Source: Helichrysum umbraculigerum (Eukaryota > Streptophyta > Magnoliopsida > Asterales > Asteraceae). Taken from it: a DNA stretch of 64,000 nt. Position numbers and translations under genes: made by a program. The stretch spans positions 9,427,001 through 9,491,000 of the forward strand of contig CATIUR010000004.1 of NCBI GenBank assembly GCA_949592205.1, read 5' to 3'. The notes under the pieces were generated by a model that did not search any database, was not told where the DNA came from, and saw only the letters and a list, made by a program, of their open reading frames with translations. This document shows positions 12,484 to 27,419 of the stretch, piece after piece (the first letter of the stretch is position 1; every line of letters starts with the position of its first letter).

Positions 12484-12743
12484 CTTCTTTCGTCCAATAA
12501 TAAGTGTCTACAGTAAAAAATATATGAATTGTTAAAAATGAATGATAATTACATTGTCTAGCAGAAAGATGACAATTTTATTCTTACCTTCTACACAGTC
12601 TACTATTCCATATAAAGCGGTCTTTGTGAAAAAGTACATAAATGATCAAATAATAGCGTTAATATATTACTTTTGGATATGGATAATTATTTTGAAACAA
12701 ACTAATTTTGAAATGTAAACACTTTTTTTGAAACGGTACACAG
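12484..12743. mobile_element. Stowaway-like MITE, 260 bp
   Basis: The left end CTTCTTTCGTCCAATAATAA and the right end, reverse complemented as CTGTGTACCGTTTCAAAAAA, are imperfect terminal inverted repeats. Both continue into matching AAGTGTCTACA and AAGTGTTTACA. TA dinucleotides flank both ends (12482-12483, 12744-12745), the expected Tc1/mariner target duplication. Confidence 0.6.
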
Positions 12744-13704
12744 TAACAATAATAAATTTCTTGGATTATTAATTTGTGTGTAACTACCCACAAAATATAT
12801 GTATTATTATATTATATTATAGGTTTTTATATGAAAGAATAAAATAAAAAAAATGACTGTAACAAATCGTAGAGGAATGATTCGGGAATTAATTTTGTAA
12901 ATGCAACTTTATAGACAAGTATGAAGGATCCGTTAATCTCATTACGAACGTTCATCTCAAGTATTTTACCATTCTCTCGTGTTCAAACACCTCGATTATT
13001 TAACAAAATGACATTTTTAATCCATAAATTATATATAAGTTTTTGATAACGACTACTCTTATGGTTGTTACGAATTAATAAGTTTGAACATATATAAAAT
13101 TATTATTGTATTTCGACCAATGTTCGTGGGATAAAATAAGTTTTTGAGAGTTTATTATCGATCTTATCTGCTACTACTTATAATGCGTTTAAATAATTGG
13201 TCTTATATTCAATCAAAACAAAGAAAGTGACAATTTTTTCTATAGACTTATTTAGTATTTAACAAAATTAAGAAAATTTCAACATTTTCATCTAAATCAT
13301 ATCTTAGAAAGTGATTCATTACCCGTTAAGGAAATTGATATCTGATACTATAAAACATTTGAAAATTACATGTAAGTAATAAAAATTGAGCAATCAATTA
13401 GTCCTTCGATCCAAGTCAAACATCAAAAATTAAAAATCTATAACACAAATGTTCTCCCACCACTTTGCGCAGGTACTATGGCTAGTAAGTATTTATATAT
13501 GTAATTTTAATGACAAATAAAGTCACCATTTTCAATAGATGATTCCTTGCGACACGCTAAAATTATACCAGTTAAAATAATACACATCAATAACTTAATT
13601 ATCAAAAACTATAAATAGAAGGTTGCTACTACCGCCGTTACATTTTAATTGTCTACCTAATAAAAGATTTGAGAGTTTGTAATTGGACTTATAAGTATTT
13701 ACTA

Positions 13705-13847
13705 CTACCTCCGTTTCATTTCGTATATTTTAACAAATTAAATATAATTTTAATGAGTATAACTAATATTTGATTGGTGAAAAATGTAGCCGGTGAACCA
13801 TTCTAAAACTACGCTTGAAAACACACACTTTAACTTAACGGATGGAG
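13705..13847. mobile_element. Stowaway-like MITE, 143 bp
   Basis: The left end CTACCTCCGTTTC and the reverse-complemented right end CTCCATCCGTTAA match the Stowaway CTCCCTCCGT consensus style. TA is duplicated at 13703-13704 and 13848-13849. The element is non-coding. Confidence 0.75.
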
Positions 13848-14499
13848 TAACGTTAACAAATCGAAGGTACAAATATATGTGCATAAGGTACGATGTATTT
13901 AGAAGTTTAAAAGGAGTACCAAATTAGAAGACAAAGGGATGACGTCAGTCTTGGTGACAAGCGGCGGAGAAAGCTTTGGGTCATAAACTGGACCACCTGC
14001 TTTTAATTTACGAAAAAAATAAAATAAATAAAATAAAGTTTGTATGCGGGGACATAGTCACGTGTTATGCGCGTGACACACGGAACCACTTTGTGTTTGT
14101 GTCTCCGCCGGGCTTGTACCTTTTAACCAGGGGTAACGTTTTAACAAATCAATTACAACAAGGACTATACTGAAAATATCAATAAAATATCCAAATTTCT
14201 AACTACCATCCCTCAACTTATACATTTGGTTGTTTTCCGACCTAACCTAATAACTTTACAATGTTGTTGAATGTTTTTTGCCTAGTATATCAATAAAACC
14301 TTTAAGTTCATAGAACCCCACCTTGTTTTTGCTACTCTTGGTTGGCATAGATAACGAGAGAGGGTGTGATCGATGTTGGTCATTTGCACATCTTTTAATT
14401 AAGTGGTTGCGATTCAGACACTAAACCAACCATATATATGCATCATGGACAACGTTTAGAGCATTGATGAAATCATTTGGCTTTCTAGGTTAATATGCA
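13848..14499. other. Intergenic, no gene seen
   Basis: A stretch of ordinary composition with no recognisable feature. A GC-richer patch around 13930-14120 has no conserved frame. Confidence 0.5.
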
Positions 14500-14504
14500 A
14501 CATA

Positions 14505-16672
14505 TGTAACATCCTGTTTCTGAGCCTGGAAATAAATTGTATTTTAATGAGTTTGGTTGGTTTATTTGAAAATAAACAAGAAAAAGAGCCTCAGTTTTTA
14601 TAGTGACTAATAAATGATTGCTTGTTTTAAATAAACAAAGTTGACGGTAAAATAAAAGTATTTTGACTTACGGGTATATTCGGGTTCCAGACAATAGGCT
14701 AGGAACGGGTATAATTTATACTAATAATATTGAGTGGGGCGGTGGTGTAGCTGGATCATTTTTCACCAACTTTTCCCCAAATCATTTCTCAAACTCTCTC
14801 AATCCTTCTATCAACAAATTCAAAGAAATTGTATGAACCAAATTATGAACTAGTGTTTGTGGATTCAAATTACTTGAAAGAAGCTAGTGATTTATTGTTA
14901 TCATCTTCATCTTTACATTTCTTTGTAAGTGTTCTTCACTTTTGGTGTTCTTGAAGATTTAATTGATTCTTAGAGTTTATGTGAAATTGAAGATAGATAT
15001 TAGATGATTTATGTTTCTTGTTAATAATATGATGATTGTGTGTTAATATTACTCATGAAATTGCTAGTGTTCTTCAATTTGAGTTCATAGTTAGGGTTTG
15101 GTAATTTTTGAGAATTAGATGATGATGCATGATAGGAATTCATGATAGAATCACTTGTTTGTTGTTGTAATATAATCATAGTTGATGCTAGTGGTCTTTT
15201 ACTTGGTATTTTCGAGTTTGTAAGCTGATTTTGTGGTAAATTGGGTTAGAGTTCGAGTGTGCAAGTTACAGGTCTGTGTATTGCTGAAATTCACTCGAAC
15301 GCGATCCCAGAAGCCTTGCTGGATCGCGTTCCACAGTTATAATTTGATGTCGAGTCGTTTTGTTCTGATGAACGCGATCCTGAACCTCTATTTCGGATCG
15401 CGTTGCTCTTTGTATTTTGAGTCAAATTGGTTTTGTTCTTGTGAACGCGATCCCGCCTCATTTCCTGGATCGCGTTGCCTAGTGTAATCTCGCAACAGAA
15501 TATTTTTATAAAGAGGAACGCGATCCAGCCACATTTTTCCCGGATCGCGTTTGCATGAATTATTTTGAAGGATTTTGTAAATTTTGAAAATGCATAAGTG
15601 TTTAGAAGATAGTGTATTTAGTGGCACTTTATGCTTAGAAATATATGTTTTGAATGATGATTATAATGTGGATAATATTATGATTAATATAAGGATTCGT
15701 GGTAAGTGTTAAACCGTTACTGACTTGATGTTGTTGTTGTTCTCAGATAAGCGGGCGGCCACTCAGTAAGATTAGACCACTGAGTTGGTGATCAGACGAT
15801 AATATTTGGTGAGTGGAATTGTAGTCCTCGGTTCCACCCAGTTGTAACGGGTTCGGTTACAACGGGTAACCAGGATGGTTTATATTAGTAGGTTGTTGTT
15901 AGTGGTCGTACCGGTACCAGTCTTGTCTGTTTGTTTATATTGCTGATTATATGAGTTGTTGTGCGATTGTTGTTGAATTGTTGATCAGTTGTGAACTGTT
16001 GCTTGTTGTTGTGTGCTTTTGCATTGTGAATGCAACGTGGTTGTTTTCAGAGGTCAACTGCTGTCTGGGTTGGGTTTGGGTACTACTGTGTAGTTGTCGA
16101 GGTTTCTTTGAGACACATAGTTGAGAACAAGCCTAGTCAGTGAAGGTAGTACTCAAGCTATCGGTTGATTACTGGGATTGGCTTGGCGCCCAGTAGTCGT
16201 GGTTTCTGGGTTGGATGGATACCAGGAACCGCCGGTCCTCTTGACGTTATGTGCTTATGTGTTTAATTGTTGTTGTTGCTTTGTTGTAAGACTTGTTATG
16301 AGTGGGTTGAACCGTCGGTTACGGTTCCATTCACTTAGCATTGGCTAATCCCTCGTTGTTTGATGTTTTTGCAGATTGTGGTTAGTTGATGTAGATGTAG
16401 ATGTTCGGGTTGTAGATGTTGACTGGAAGTTTGACTAAAGCTTGGCGCAACTCTGACCTTTTGTGAATGTCTTTTGGAAAACATTTTATATAAGCCCGTT
16501 TGTGTTAATATGGTTGTAAATGTTTAACTAATGTTGTCATACTTTGTAGTCGTTAAACCTGGAAGCATTGTAAGTCGGTAAATGTTTTGTTTTGGGGGAC
16601 TTGCGCTTCCGATTTTTCGAAATATAATATATAAATGATATGTTTTGGTTTGCGTAAGGACCGGGCCTTACA
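14505..16672 (+). repeat. 5' LTR of the TR-GAG element
   Basis: 2168 bp, TG...CA ends. Two TATA-like sites can be seen, GGTATAATTTATAC near 14708 and TTTATATAAGCC near 16484; the sequence does not decide which drives transcription. A hairpin array lies at 15297-15551. Confidence 0.95.
15297..15551. repeat. Array of four perfect hairpins in the 5' LTR
   Basis: Four units share the arms AACGCGATCC and GGATCGCGTT, with 13-15 nt loops of different sequence: 15298-15330, 15371-15404, 15444-15476 and 15517-15551. All eight arms are identical over 10 bp while loops and spacers differ, which points to constraint on the arms. The first stem extends to 11 bp. They could act as DNA cruciforms or binding sites, or as RNA hairpins if the region is transcribed. 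Confidence 0.95.
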
Positions 16673-16675
16673 AGT

Positions 16676-16687
16676 TGGTATCAGAGC
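16676..16687 (+). other. Primer binding site, initiator tRNA-Met
   Basis: TGGTATCAGAGC begins three bases after the 5' LTR. It is the usual plant complement of the 3' end of initiator tRNA-Met. Confidence 0.92.
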
Positions 16688-16852
16688 ATAGGTTTGGGTG
16701 AATTGGGCATTTGCGAATGTTCAATCCCAAATCTATTTGGTGTTAGTCAAACTTTTCGGTTAGTGGGATTAGCTTTTGGTTGGGGATTGGTTAGTATAGA
16801 TGATACTAACGATTAACAAGTTGCAAGTTGTGTTTTGGTTGTGAGTACAGGA

Positions 16853-18103
16853 ATGGCAGATGATGAGAACCCGGATCCCAACAATGTTACTAGAACGGAG
16901 CTTCCACCTCCAGAAAATAATAATGTTAATCAGGGTGGTACTTCCAATGTGAATCATGATGAAGCTAGTCAAGAGGATTATGTGTTGCATATGGAGGATG
17001 AGGTTATAAGACTTAGAAAGATAGAACAGTTGTATTTGGAGTTACAATCTAGAGTAGCTCAGCAAGCATATCAGTCTCCTCCTCCACCTCAGCAGAATAG
17101 GTTGTGTTCATTTAAGACTTTTAAAGCGTGTGGACCTAAAGACTTTGAGGGAGGTAATGATCCGATGGTGACATTGAACTGGTTAAGGGACACTGAGAGG
17201 AAATTTGAGGTGTGTCAGTGTGAAGATGAGTTAAGAGTTAAGTATGCGGTGCAGTTATTGAAAGGTCAAGCGATGAACTGGTGGGATTCTGCGACTGCAC
17301 AAATGACACCTGAGCAAAGATCTAGAATTACTTGGGCTGAGTTTCATAGAGAGTTTAGTAAGCAATTCTGCTCTGAGTTTGATATGCTTAGACTTAGGCA
17401 AGAGTTTCTGGATTTGGAGTTTTCTGATAAAATGACAATGGATGAACTTATCAATCAATTCACTGATAAGTTAAGATTTGTTCAGCAATGGGTTCCGGAC
17501 GAGAGGACTAGGATCACCCATTTTGTTAAGACTTTACCACCACAGTACCGTACATCAGTGAGATTGGCACGTTCTTTGACGGAGGCTTTTGAGTTAGCTA
17601 GGTCGGTGCATAGTGACAATCAAGCATGGGAGAAGTCTAATAAGAACAAGTCGGTGCAACAGTCTAAGAGTAATACTACTGGAAGTAAGAGTCAGAATCG
17701 AAGGATTGAGTTTAGCGAGGGCTCGGTGGGTAGTGATCCAAACCCTTGGTGTAATGCTTGTAGGTCGAGACATTCGGGTCCATGTACTCCTCAAACATTA
17801 AGGTGCATTAAGTGTGGAGCATTTGGGCATGGTAGTAGAGAGTGTACCTTTCCTCAGTCTGTGTGTTGGAACTGCAAGAAAGAGGGTCATCGGGCAGGAC
17901 AATGTCCGGAATATGTTAGGCAAGGCTCGGGTTTAGCTGGAAGTTCGGGTTCTGGTTCGGGTTCTGCATCATCAATTGGACAAAAGAGAAAGATGGCGCC
18001 TCCACGAGCTTTTCATATGACAGTGGGAGATCAAGTGACAGTGGGGGAATTGCTTGAAGTGAATAACCAAGGTAGATTCTATAATTACTTTGATGTAATA
18101 TAG
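16853..18103 (+). CDS. gag: Gag polyprotein of the TR-GAG element
   Basis: An intact 416-residue frame from the ATG at 16853 (context GGAATGGC); an upstream in-frame ATG at 16835 would add six residues. An acidic N-terminus is followed by a Retrotrans_gag core at about residues 85-240 (FKACGPKDFEGG, WWDSA, FCSEFDMLRLRQEFLDL). Next is a basic, Ser-rich linker. A Cys/His cluster, CNACRSRHSGPC, lies near residue 301, and two CCHC zinc knuckles lie at residues 318-331 (CIKCGAFGHGSREC) and 338-351 (CWNCKKEGHRAGQC). Gag forms the virus-like particle in the cytoplasm and binds element RNA. The frame ends soon after PPRAFHMTVGD and no protease follows, so maturation and reverse transcription must come from another element. 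Confidence 0.93.
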   Translation: MADDENPDPNNVTRTELPPPENNNVNQGGTSNVNHDEASQEDYVLHMEDEVIRLRKIEQLYLELQSRVAQQAYQSPPPPQQNRLCSFKTFKACGPKDFEGGNDPMVTLNWLRDTERKFEVCQCEDELRVKYAVQLLKGQAMNWWDSATAQMTPEQRSRITWAEFHREFSKQFCSEFDMLRLRQEFLDLEFSDKMTMDELINQFTDKLRFVQQWVPDERTRITHFVKTLPPQYRTSVRLARSLTEAFELARSVHSDNQAWEKSNKNKSVQQSKSNTTGSKSQNRRIEFSEGSVGSDPNPWCNACRSRHSGPCTPQTLRCIKCGAFGHGSRECTFPQSVCWNCKKEGHRAGQCPEYVRQGSGLAGSSGSGSGSASSIGQKRKMAPPRAFHMTVGDQVTVGELLEVNNQGRFYNYFDVI

Positions 18104-18184
18104 TTTATAGTATTGTATGCCCATGTGTGATTGTAGCGTTTGGTCTATTATGTGTGGGATTGGATTTCGGGGACGAAATCCTCT

Positions 18185-18198
18185 AAGGGGGGAAGATT
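18185..18198 (+). other. Polypurine tract of the TR-GAG element
   Basis: AAGGGGGGAAGATT ends directly at the 3' LTR start and would prime plus-strand synthesis. It is preceded by TTTCGGGGACGAAATCC, a motif common before the PPT of Tekay-like elements. Confidence 0.85.
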
Positions 18199-20376
18199 TG
18201 TAACATCCTGTTTCTGGGCCTGGAAATAAATTGTATTTTAATGAGTTTGGTTGGTTTATTTGAAAATAAACAAGAAAAAGAGCCTCAGTTTTTATAGTGA
18301 CTAATAAATGATTGCTTGTTTTAAATAAACAAAGTTGACGGTAAAATAAAAGTATTTTGACTTACGGGTATATTCGGGTTCCAGACAATAGGCTAGGAAC
18401 GGGTATAATTTATACTAATAATATTGAGTGGGGCGGTGGTGTAGCTGGATCATTTCTCACCAACTTTTCCCCAAATCATTTCTCAAACTCTCTCAATCCT
18501 TCTATCAACAAATTCAAAGAAATTGTATGAACCAAATTATGAACTAGTGTTTGTGGATTCAAATTACTTGAAAGAAGCTAGTGATTTATTGTTATCATCT
18601 TCATCTTTCCATTTCTTTGTAAGTGTTCTTCACTTTTGGTGTTCTTGAAGATTTAATTGATTCTTAGAGTTTATGTGAAATTGAAGATAAATATTAGATG
18701 ATTTATGTTTCTTGTTAATAATATGATGATTGTGTGTTAATATTACTCATGAAATTGCTAGTGTTCTTCAATTTGAGTTCATAGTTAGGGTTTGGTAATT
18801 TTTGAGAATTAGATGATGATGCATGATAGGAATTCATGATAGAATCACTTGTTTGTTGTTGTAATATAATCATAGTTGATGCTAGTGGTCTTTTACTTGG
18901 TATTTTCGAGTTTGTAAGCTGATTTTGTGGTAAATTGGGTTAGAGTTCGAGTGTGCAAGTTACAGGTCTGTGTATTGCTGAAATTCACTCGAACGCGATC
19001 CCAGAAGCCTTGCTGGATCGCGTTCCACAGTTATAATTTGATGTCGAGTCGTTTTGTTCTGATGAACGCGATCCTGAACCTCTATTTCGGATCGCGTTGC
19101 TCTTTGTATTTTGAGTCAAATTGGTTTTGTTCTTGTGAACGCGATCCCGCCTCATTTCCTGGATCGCGTTGCCTAGTGTAATCTCGCAACAGAATATTTT
19201 TATAAAGAGGAACGCGATCCAGCCACATTTTTCCCGGATCGCGTTTGCATGAATTATTTTGAAGGATTTTGTAAATTTTGAAAATGCATAAGTGTTTAGA
19301 AGATAGTGTATTTAGTGGCACTTTATGCTTAGAAATATATGTTTTGAATGATGATTATAATGTGGATAATATTATGATTAATATAAGGATTCGTGGTAAG
19401 TGTTAAACCGTTACTGACTTGATGTTGTTGTTGTTCTCAGATAAGCGGGCGGCCACTCAGTAAGATTAGACCACTGAGTTGGTGATCAGATGATAATATT
19501 TGGTGAGTGGAATTGTAGTCCTCGGTTCCACCCAGTTGTAACGGGTTCGGTTACAACGGGTAACCAGGATGGTTTATATTAGTAGGTTGTTGTTAGTGGT
19601 CGTACCGGTACCAGTCTTGTCTGTTTGTTTATATTGCTGATTATATGAGTTGTTGTGCGATTGTTGTTGAATTGTTGATCAGTTGTGAACAGTTGTGAAC
19701 TGTTGCTTGTTGTTGTGTGCTTTTGCATTGTGAATGCAACGTGGTTGTTTTCAGAGGTCAACTGCTGTCTGGGTTGGGTTTGGGTACTACTGTGTAGTTG
19801 TCGAGGTTTCTTTGAGACACATAGTTGAGAACAAGCCTAGTCAGTGAAGGTAGTACTCAAGCTATCGGTTGATTACTGGGATTGGCTTGGCGCCCAGTAG
19901 TCGTGGTTTCTGGGTTGGATGGATACCAGGAACCGCCGGTCCTCTTGACGTTATGTGCTTATGTGTTTAATTGTTGTTGTTGCTTTGTTGTAAGACTTGT
20001 TATGAGTGGGTTGAACCGTCGGTTACGGTTCCATTCACTTAGCATTGGCTAATCCCTCGTTGTTTGATGTTTTTGCAGATTGTGGTTAGTTGATGTAGAT
20101 GTAGATGTTCGGGTTGTAGATGTTGACTGGAAGTTTGACTAAAGCTTGGCGCAACTCTGACCTTTTGTGAATGTCTTTTGGAAAACATTTTATATAAGCC
20201 CGTTTGTGTTAATATGGTTGTAAATGTTTAACTAATGTTGTCATACTTTGTAGTCGTTAAACCTGGAAGCATTGTAAGTCGGTAAATGTTTTGTTTTGGG
20301 GGACTTGCGCTTCCGATTTTTCGAAATATAATATATAAATGATATGTTTTGGTTTGCGTAAGGACCGGGCCTTACA
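18199..20376 (+). repeat. 3' LTR of the TR-GAG element
   Basis: 2178 bp, nearly identical to the 5' LTR. The 10-bp length difference is a tandem duplication (AGTTGTGAAC twice) near 19680-19700. The hairpin array is conserved at 18991-19245. Confidence 0.95.
18991..19245. repeat. Array of four hairpins in the 3' LTR
   Basis: The same AACGCGATCC / GGATCGCGTT units as in the 5' LTR occur at 18992-19024, 19065-19098, 19138-19170 and 19211-19245, with no differences seen in any arm. Confidence 0.95.
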
Positions 20377-20381
20377 ACATA

Positions 20382-21120
20382 CAATGTACACATGAAACGG
20401 TAGGTATTGGAATGTTACAAAAGTCTTATATCAATCAAGATATAAAGCATCAAATGTCATTGTGAGATGTATTGTATGTTCAAATGTCTTGTCAAACATT
20501 GTTTCTATTAGTTTTTATAGGCCACTTTAATAATTTCAAAAATCTCGTATTAAAAGTATACAGATTTCTATTAACTAATACATAATATGTATTAATTGAC
20601 CGACGAAAATCCCGAAAGAACAAGCTATGTAAATGGCCTAAAAGATGCAAAGTGAAGAAAAAAATAGGTGGAATAATGATGGTCCCGTTTCTAAGAGGGA
20701 GAGGCAAAGATAGGTGTGGGATATAGTGCTTTAATAGATGTCTTAATTAGAATTAATTGGAAATATAGGACCACACAACCCAATTTATGGCCTTTTTTTC
20801 ACAATGTAACTCAAATTCTCAAACTTATATAAAGAATAAGTGTTGCTATATAGACTAATACATTACATAGTAAAAGTTGTACATTGCTTTGTGTTTAGAA
20901 GATTTGATATATTGCATATATCATACACATCACTTATTTCTTAGGGTGGATTTTAAATAATGCATTTTACTTTCTAATTAACCCCTTTAAAAATCAAACT
21001 ATTACATATGCTTAACTTTTCAAAGCATTTGCATACTTTTTGCATGATCATTTCAAAGAATATGTTCAGAAAATTGTGTACTTTCTTCATTCTTTTGATC
21101 AGAAAATTGAAGCCCCACAC

Positions 21121-21199
<79 letters not shown>

Positions 21200-23026
21200 T
21201 CAGATTAAACTCTGCAAAAAGATTGGTTTTAACTCTAGCTTTACTTATGTTTCTTGATATTTGTGCATAAAATCAAATGCCCACAAATATCTTAACGAAA
21301 TGCATGTGGGTTGTTGTACATACTTTGTGTTTATTTTCTGGTACAATCTATGCATAATGTATATCATGATTCACGAGGGTTCATGTAAAGTATGTCATAT
21401 AGCGGGCTGGCGGCTTATATATACTTTTGATCTTCTACTTATTTATGTCTTTTACAGTTATTTTTTACACCTTTTTGTCCATAAAAACACGGTCAATTTT
21501 AGAAGTTAATAGATTCATTTGGTTTCTATAAGATTTACTATATACTTTTTGTTGCATTTATTATGATATAAGATGCTCGTTTGGACAATCTTTTTGATTG
21601 ACATTACTAGTGGTACGTACTTGTTTGCATACCTTTGCTGACTCTGTTAATGGTACATTTGGTAACACGTTACTGATTACGATTCAGAGGTATAAGGCTT
21701 GTGCCAACGGCACGTCGCTTCCTCCGTCGGTTTGGAACCGACGTAAGTGACACAAGTGACACCATAGGCAGCATCACGTCAGTAGCCTCCATCAGTTTCT
21801 CCAGTCAGTTTCGCGACGTATGTCGGTTTGGAGAGGGTGGGGTCACTAGCAATTAAAAATTAAATTTGTTGTTTGTTTAGTGTATGTAAATAAAGGTATA
21901 TTGGTAAATGTGGGTCCAGAAAAAACTGAAGTGATGTAGGTAGTGAAGCCTCAGTTTTGAAAAAAGCTGACGTGACGCTAATGTGGGCACAAACTGATGC
22001 GTCAGTTTGTGTCACATGTTGGGAGGGGTCTAATAAGATAAAAAAACCCGATGAATTTTGGTTAAGGATTAGTTTACCCAGGTGGAAGACCCTAATTGAT
22101 TGTTACTATATTACTAAAAACCATGATAAACTTGTGCATAATTTGACTTAAAAATTGCTCCTTTTTTATTTTTTATTTGTTTTATACTTTATTAGGTTGT
22201 AATCAATCTAACATTTTTTGTTATTAGATTTCAACCCTAATTTATGGGTAAGTCATTAAATATAAATTGGTTAACATATTAATATACAAAAATATATAAC
22301 TATCATACAATATAATGTTTCCTTACTTTATATAATTGTTATTGGATATCTTTCAAAGACATATATATAACTTATTGTATCAAATAAAATAACCAATCAT
22401 AGATAGTGTTTTTAGACAGGTAGGGTGTGATCACTTCAATCAATTTTGTTAAGGATGATTTGGGTTAACTAATAATTGAGAGGAGGTAATAATTCTATCA
22501 TTTTTCTAGGAAAATTTCCTGGCCTATATTGACCCTTTTATATATCTACATGTACATGTACATATTTGTATGTATACTATCATATGTATGTATAGTACAT
22601 GTAAATTAATTATCATTATAATTCCATGAAGGTAATCATCATAATATCATCCCCCCACAATTTCTTTCTTATTTATTTATTGTTATTGTTTCTGAAATGA
22701 CCTTTTCTCTCTACCACTATTTCAGAGAGGGATATCTCATCACATATATGTCTTTGAGCTTACCTTTTTCCTAGGTTTTTGGGTTTCATGGCATCACTCT
22801 ATTTTCACATGTTTTTTGCTTTTTAACACAAAAACAACAACTTACATAAATACATAAAGGGTCAATCTCCACCCACTCATCCATCTATCCACCACTAGCT
22901 ATCTATCTATCTCATATATGTTCTTTAGGGTTTCTTAAGAAGACAGAAAAAAATTAATAAACATAAAAAAAGATTCTTCCTTTGCATCTTTTCTTGATAC
23001 TTTTTGTTCTTGATTTCATCATCATC
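20382..23026. other. Intergenic and upstream region of the BEL1-like gene
   Basis: No gene is supported to about 22700. A GC-richer patch at about 21690-22020 has repeated TCAGTTT/GTGACAC words and may be an unidentified transposon remnant. The CT-rich stretch from about 22690 onward resembles a promoter and long 5' UTR for the homeobox gene; no TATA box is certain. Confidence 0.5.
21117..21197. repeat. Compound (CA)n(TA)n microsatellite
   Basis: A short CA run passes directly into about 31 TA units. Small open frames here that encode Ile-Tyr repeats are artefacts of the repeat. Confidence 0.97.
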
Positions 23027-23046
23027 ATGATTTTATGATGAGTTGA
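23027..23046 (+). promoter_or_regulatory. Two overlapping minimal uORFs before the BEL1-like start codon
   Basis: ATG at 23027 opens a three-codon frame ending at 23038. ATG at 23035 opens another three-codon frame (M-M-S) whose stop ends at 23046, one base before the main ATG at 23048. If present in the mRNA, such start-stops could lower or tune translation by reinitiation. This is inference from position. Confidence 0.5.
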
Positions 23047-23047
23047 A

Positions 23048-26285
<3,238 letters not shown>

Positions 26286-27364
26286 GAAAATTATTCAAAT
26301 TTTCTTTTATATATAACTTTTAAAGAAAAAACATTTATATATATGGGGTTTATATATTGGGTAAAATTGGTATACTTGATTGGGGTTAGGTTAAGTTTTA
26401 TTTTATTTGTCATCAACGTTTGAAACTTTTTGTTGATATATATTAAATGGAAAAGTTATATTAATGTGTAATTAATTCATTTTGCTTATAGTAATATTTT
26501 GCAAGTAAAGAATTATGGAAATTGTTCATAGATTCGATGCAAGTATATACAGCTTCCTTTTCTAGGCATCTAGATTCCCCTAGTGTGAGTAAATAATCTG
26601 TACGTTTTTCCACTTGAATATATTTTTTAATCGATTATACTTTTTTGTTGTAAGCAGTACAATAATTCTTCATATTCTATGTTTTTTCCATTAACAAGTA
26701 ACAACATGCAACGTAACTATATGGAAAAACATCGTTACTGTCGTCTATTGATAAATTAAAAAAATGTAAGGATATCAATAAGACACTTGTTTATTTTCAT
26801 AATTCAATGAAATTTATAAAAGGAACTGAAATTTAAATACCATTTCCCAAGGGTGTTTGGTTCACAGATCAACTAATTTGAAAGTCATCAAATTCTTTCA
26901 CTTAGTGGAATTCACGTTCATTAAAATTACAATTTGTTTTATAAATTTCGATTATAGCAAAAACATTCGGCGGATTAAATGCAATGTATATCTATACAGG
27001 GCTATACCATTGATTTTAGGTGCCCTATGCCATTATAAAATTATAGGCCCTTTAAAATAGAGGAGAATTTGAGAAAAAGACTTTTTCCCAAATCAAACCT
27101 GTAACCACGTGCTCGGCCTCCACTGAAACACATACATAAAACTTGAAAAATGATTATCGTATTTAGCATCAAAAGACTTTGTTGAATAAGATTGAAAAAT
27201 ATAAAAATCAACACACTTAGCGTCTATAACTTAAGATTTAGGCCTCAAATTAAATAAAGGCCCGATGCAATAGCTCACCTTGCACCCTCAAATCTGGCAA
27301 TGATGTGTAACATATTATTGTTGGACACAAGTGACACCAGTACACCACTATAATTGTGTAAGCA

Positions 27365-27419
<55 letters not shown>
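26286..27419. other. Intergenic, 3' of the BEL1-like gene
   Basis: The first few hundred bases are presumably its 3' UTR. Between about 26990 and 27290, words such as GGCCCTTT and GGCCCGATGCAATAGCTCACCTTGCACC resemble the terminal part of an old DNA transposon, without identifiable ends. A (TA)n run fills 27366-27419. Confidence 0.45.

Larger units (their letters stand above)
14505..20376 (+). mobile_element. Complete non-autonomous Ty3/gypsy LTR element (TR-GAG type), 5.9 kb
   Basis: Two LTRs (14505-16672 and 18199-20376) each start TGTAACATCC and end CCTTACA. The element is flanked by the perfect 5-bp duplication ACATA (14500-14504 and 20377-20381). The order is LTR, tRNA-iMet primer site, gag, polypurine tract, LTR. 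There is no protease, reverse transcriptase, RNase H or integrase; gag stops just after the PPRAFHMT motif that in full-length relatives leads into protease. This is the structure described for TR-GAG elements, which depend on partner pol. By eye the LTRs differ by about five substitutions and one 10-bp slip, so insertion is very recent. The TGTAACATCC LTR start and GGACGAAAT pre-PPT motif suggest the chromovirus (Tekay/Del-like) branch; that assignment is inference. Confidence 0.95.

Noticed and set aside
15233..15627. Open frames in the 5' LTR (84 and 79 residues, repeated in the 3' LTR)
   Set aside because: They arise from the hairpin array, where both strands stay open because the arms are self-complementary. 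No gene-like composition; duplicated simply because the LTR is duplicated.
21008..21270. Frames encoding long Ile-Tyr runs
   Set aside because: Direct translation of a (TA)n microsatellite. The same applies to frames at 25129-25356 and 27250-27551.
21690..22020. GC-rich island as a possible gene or promoter
   Set aside because: No conserved frame, no splice structure and no matching inverted ends could be found; left as unexplained intergenic sequence.
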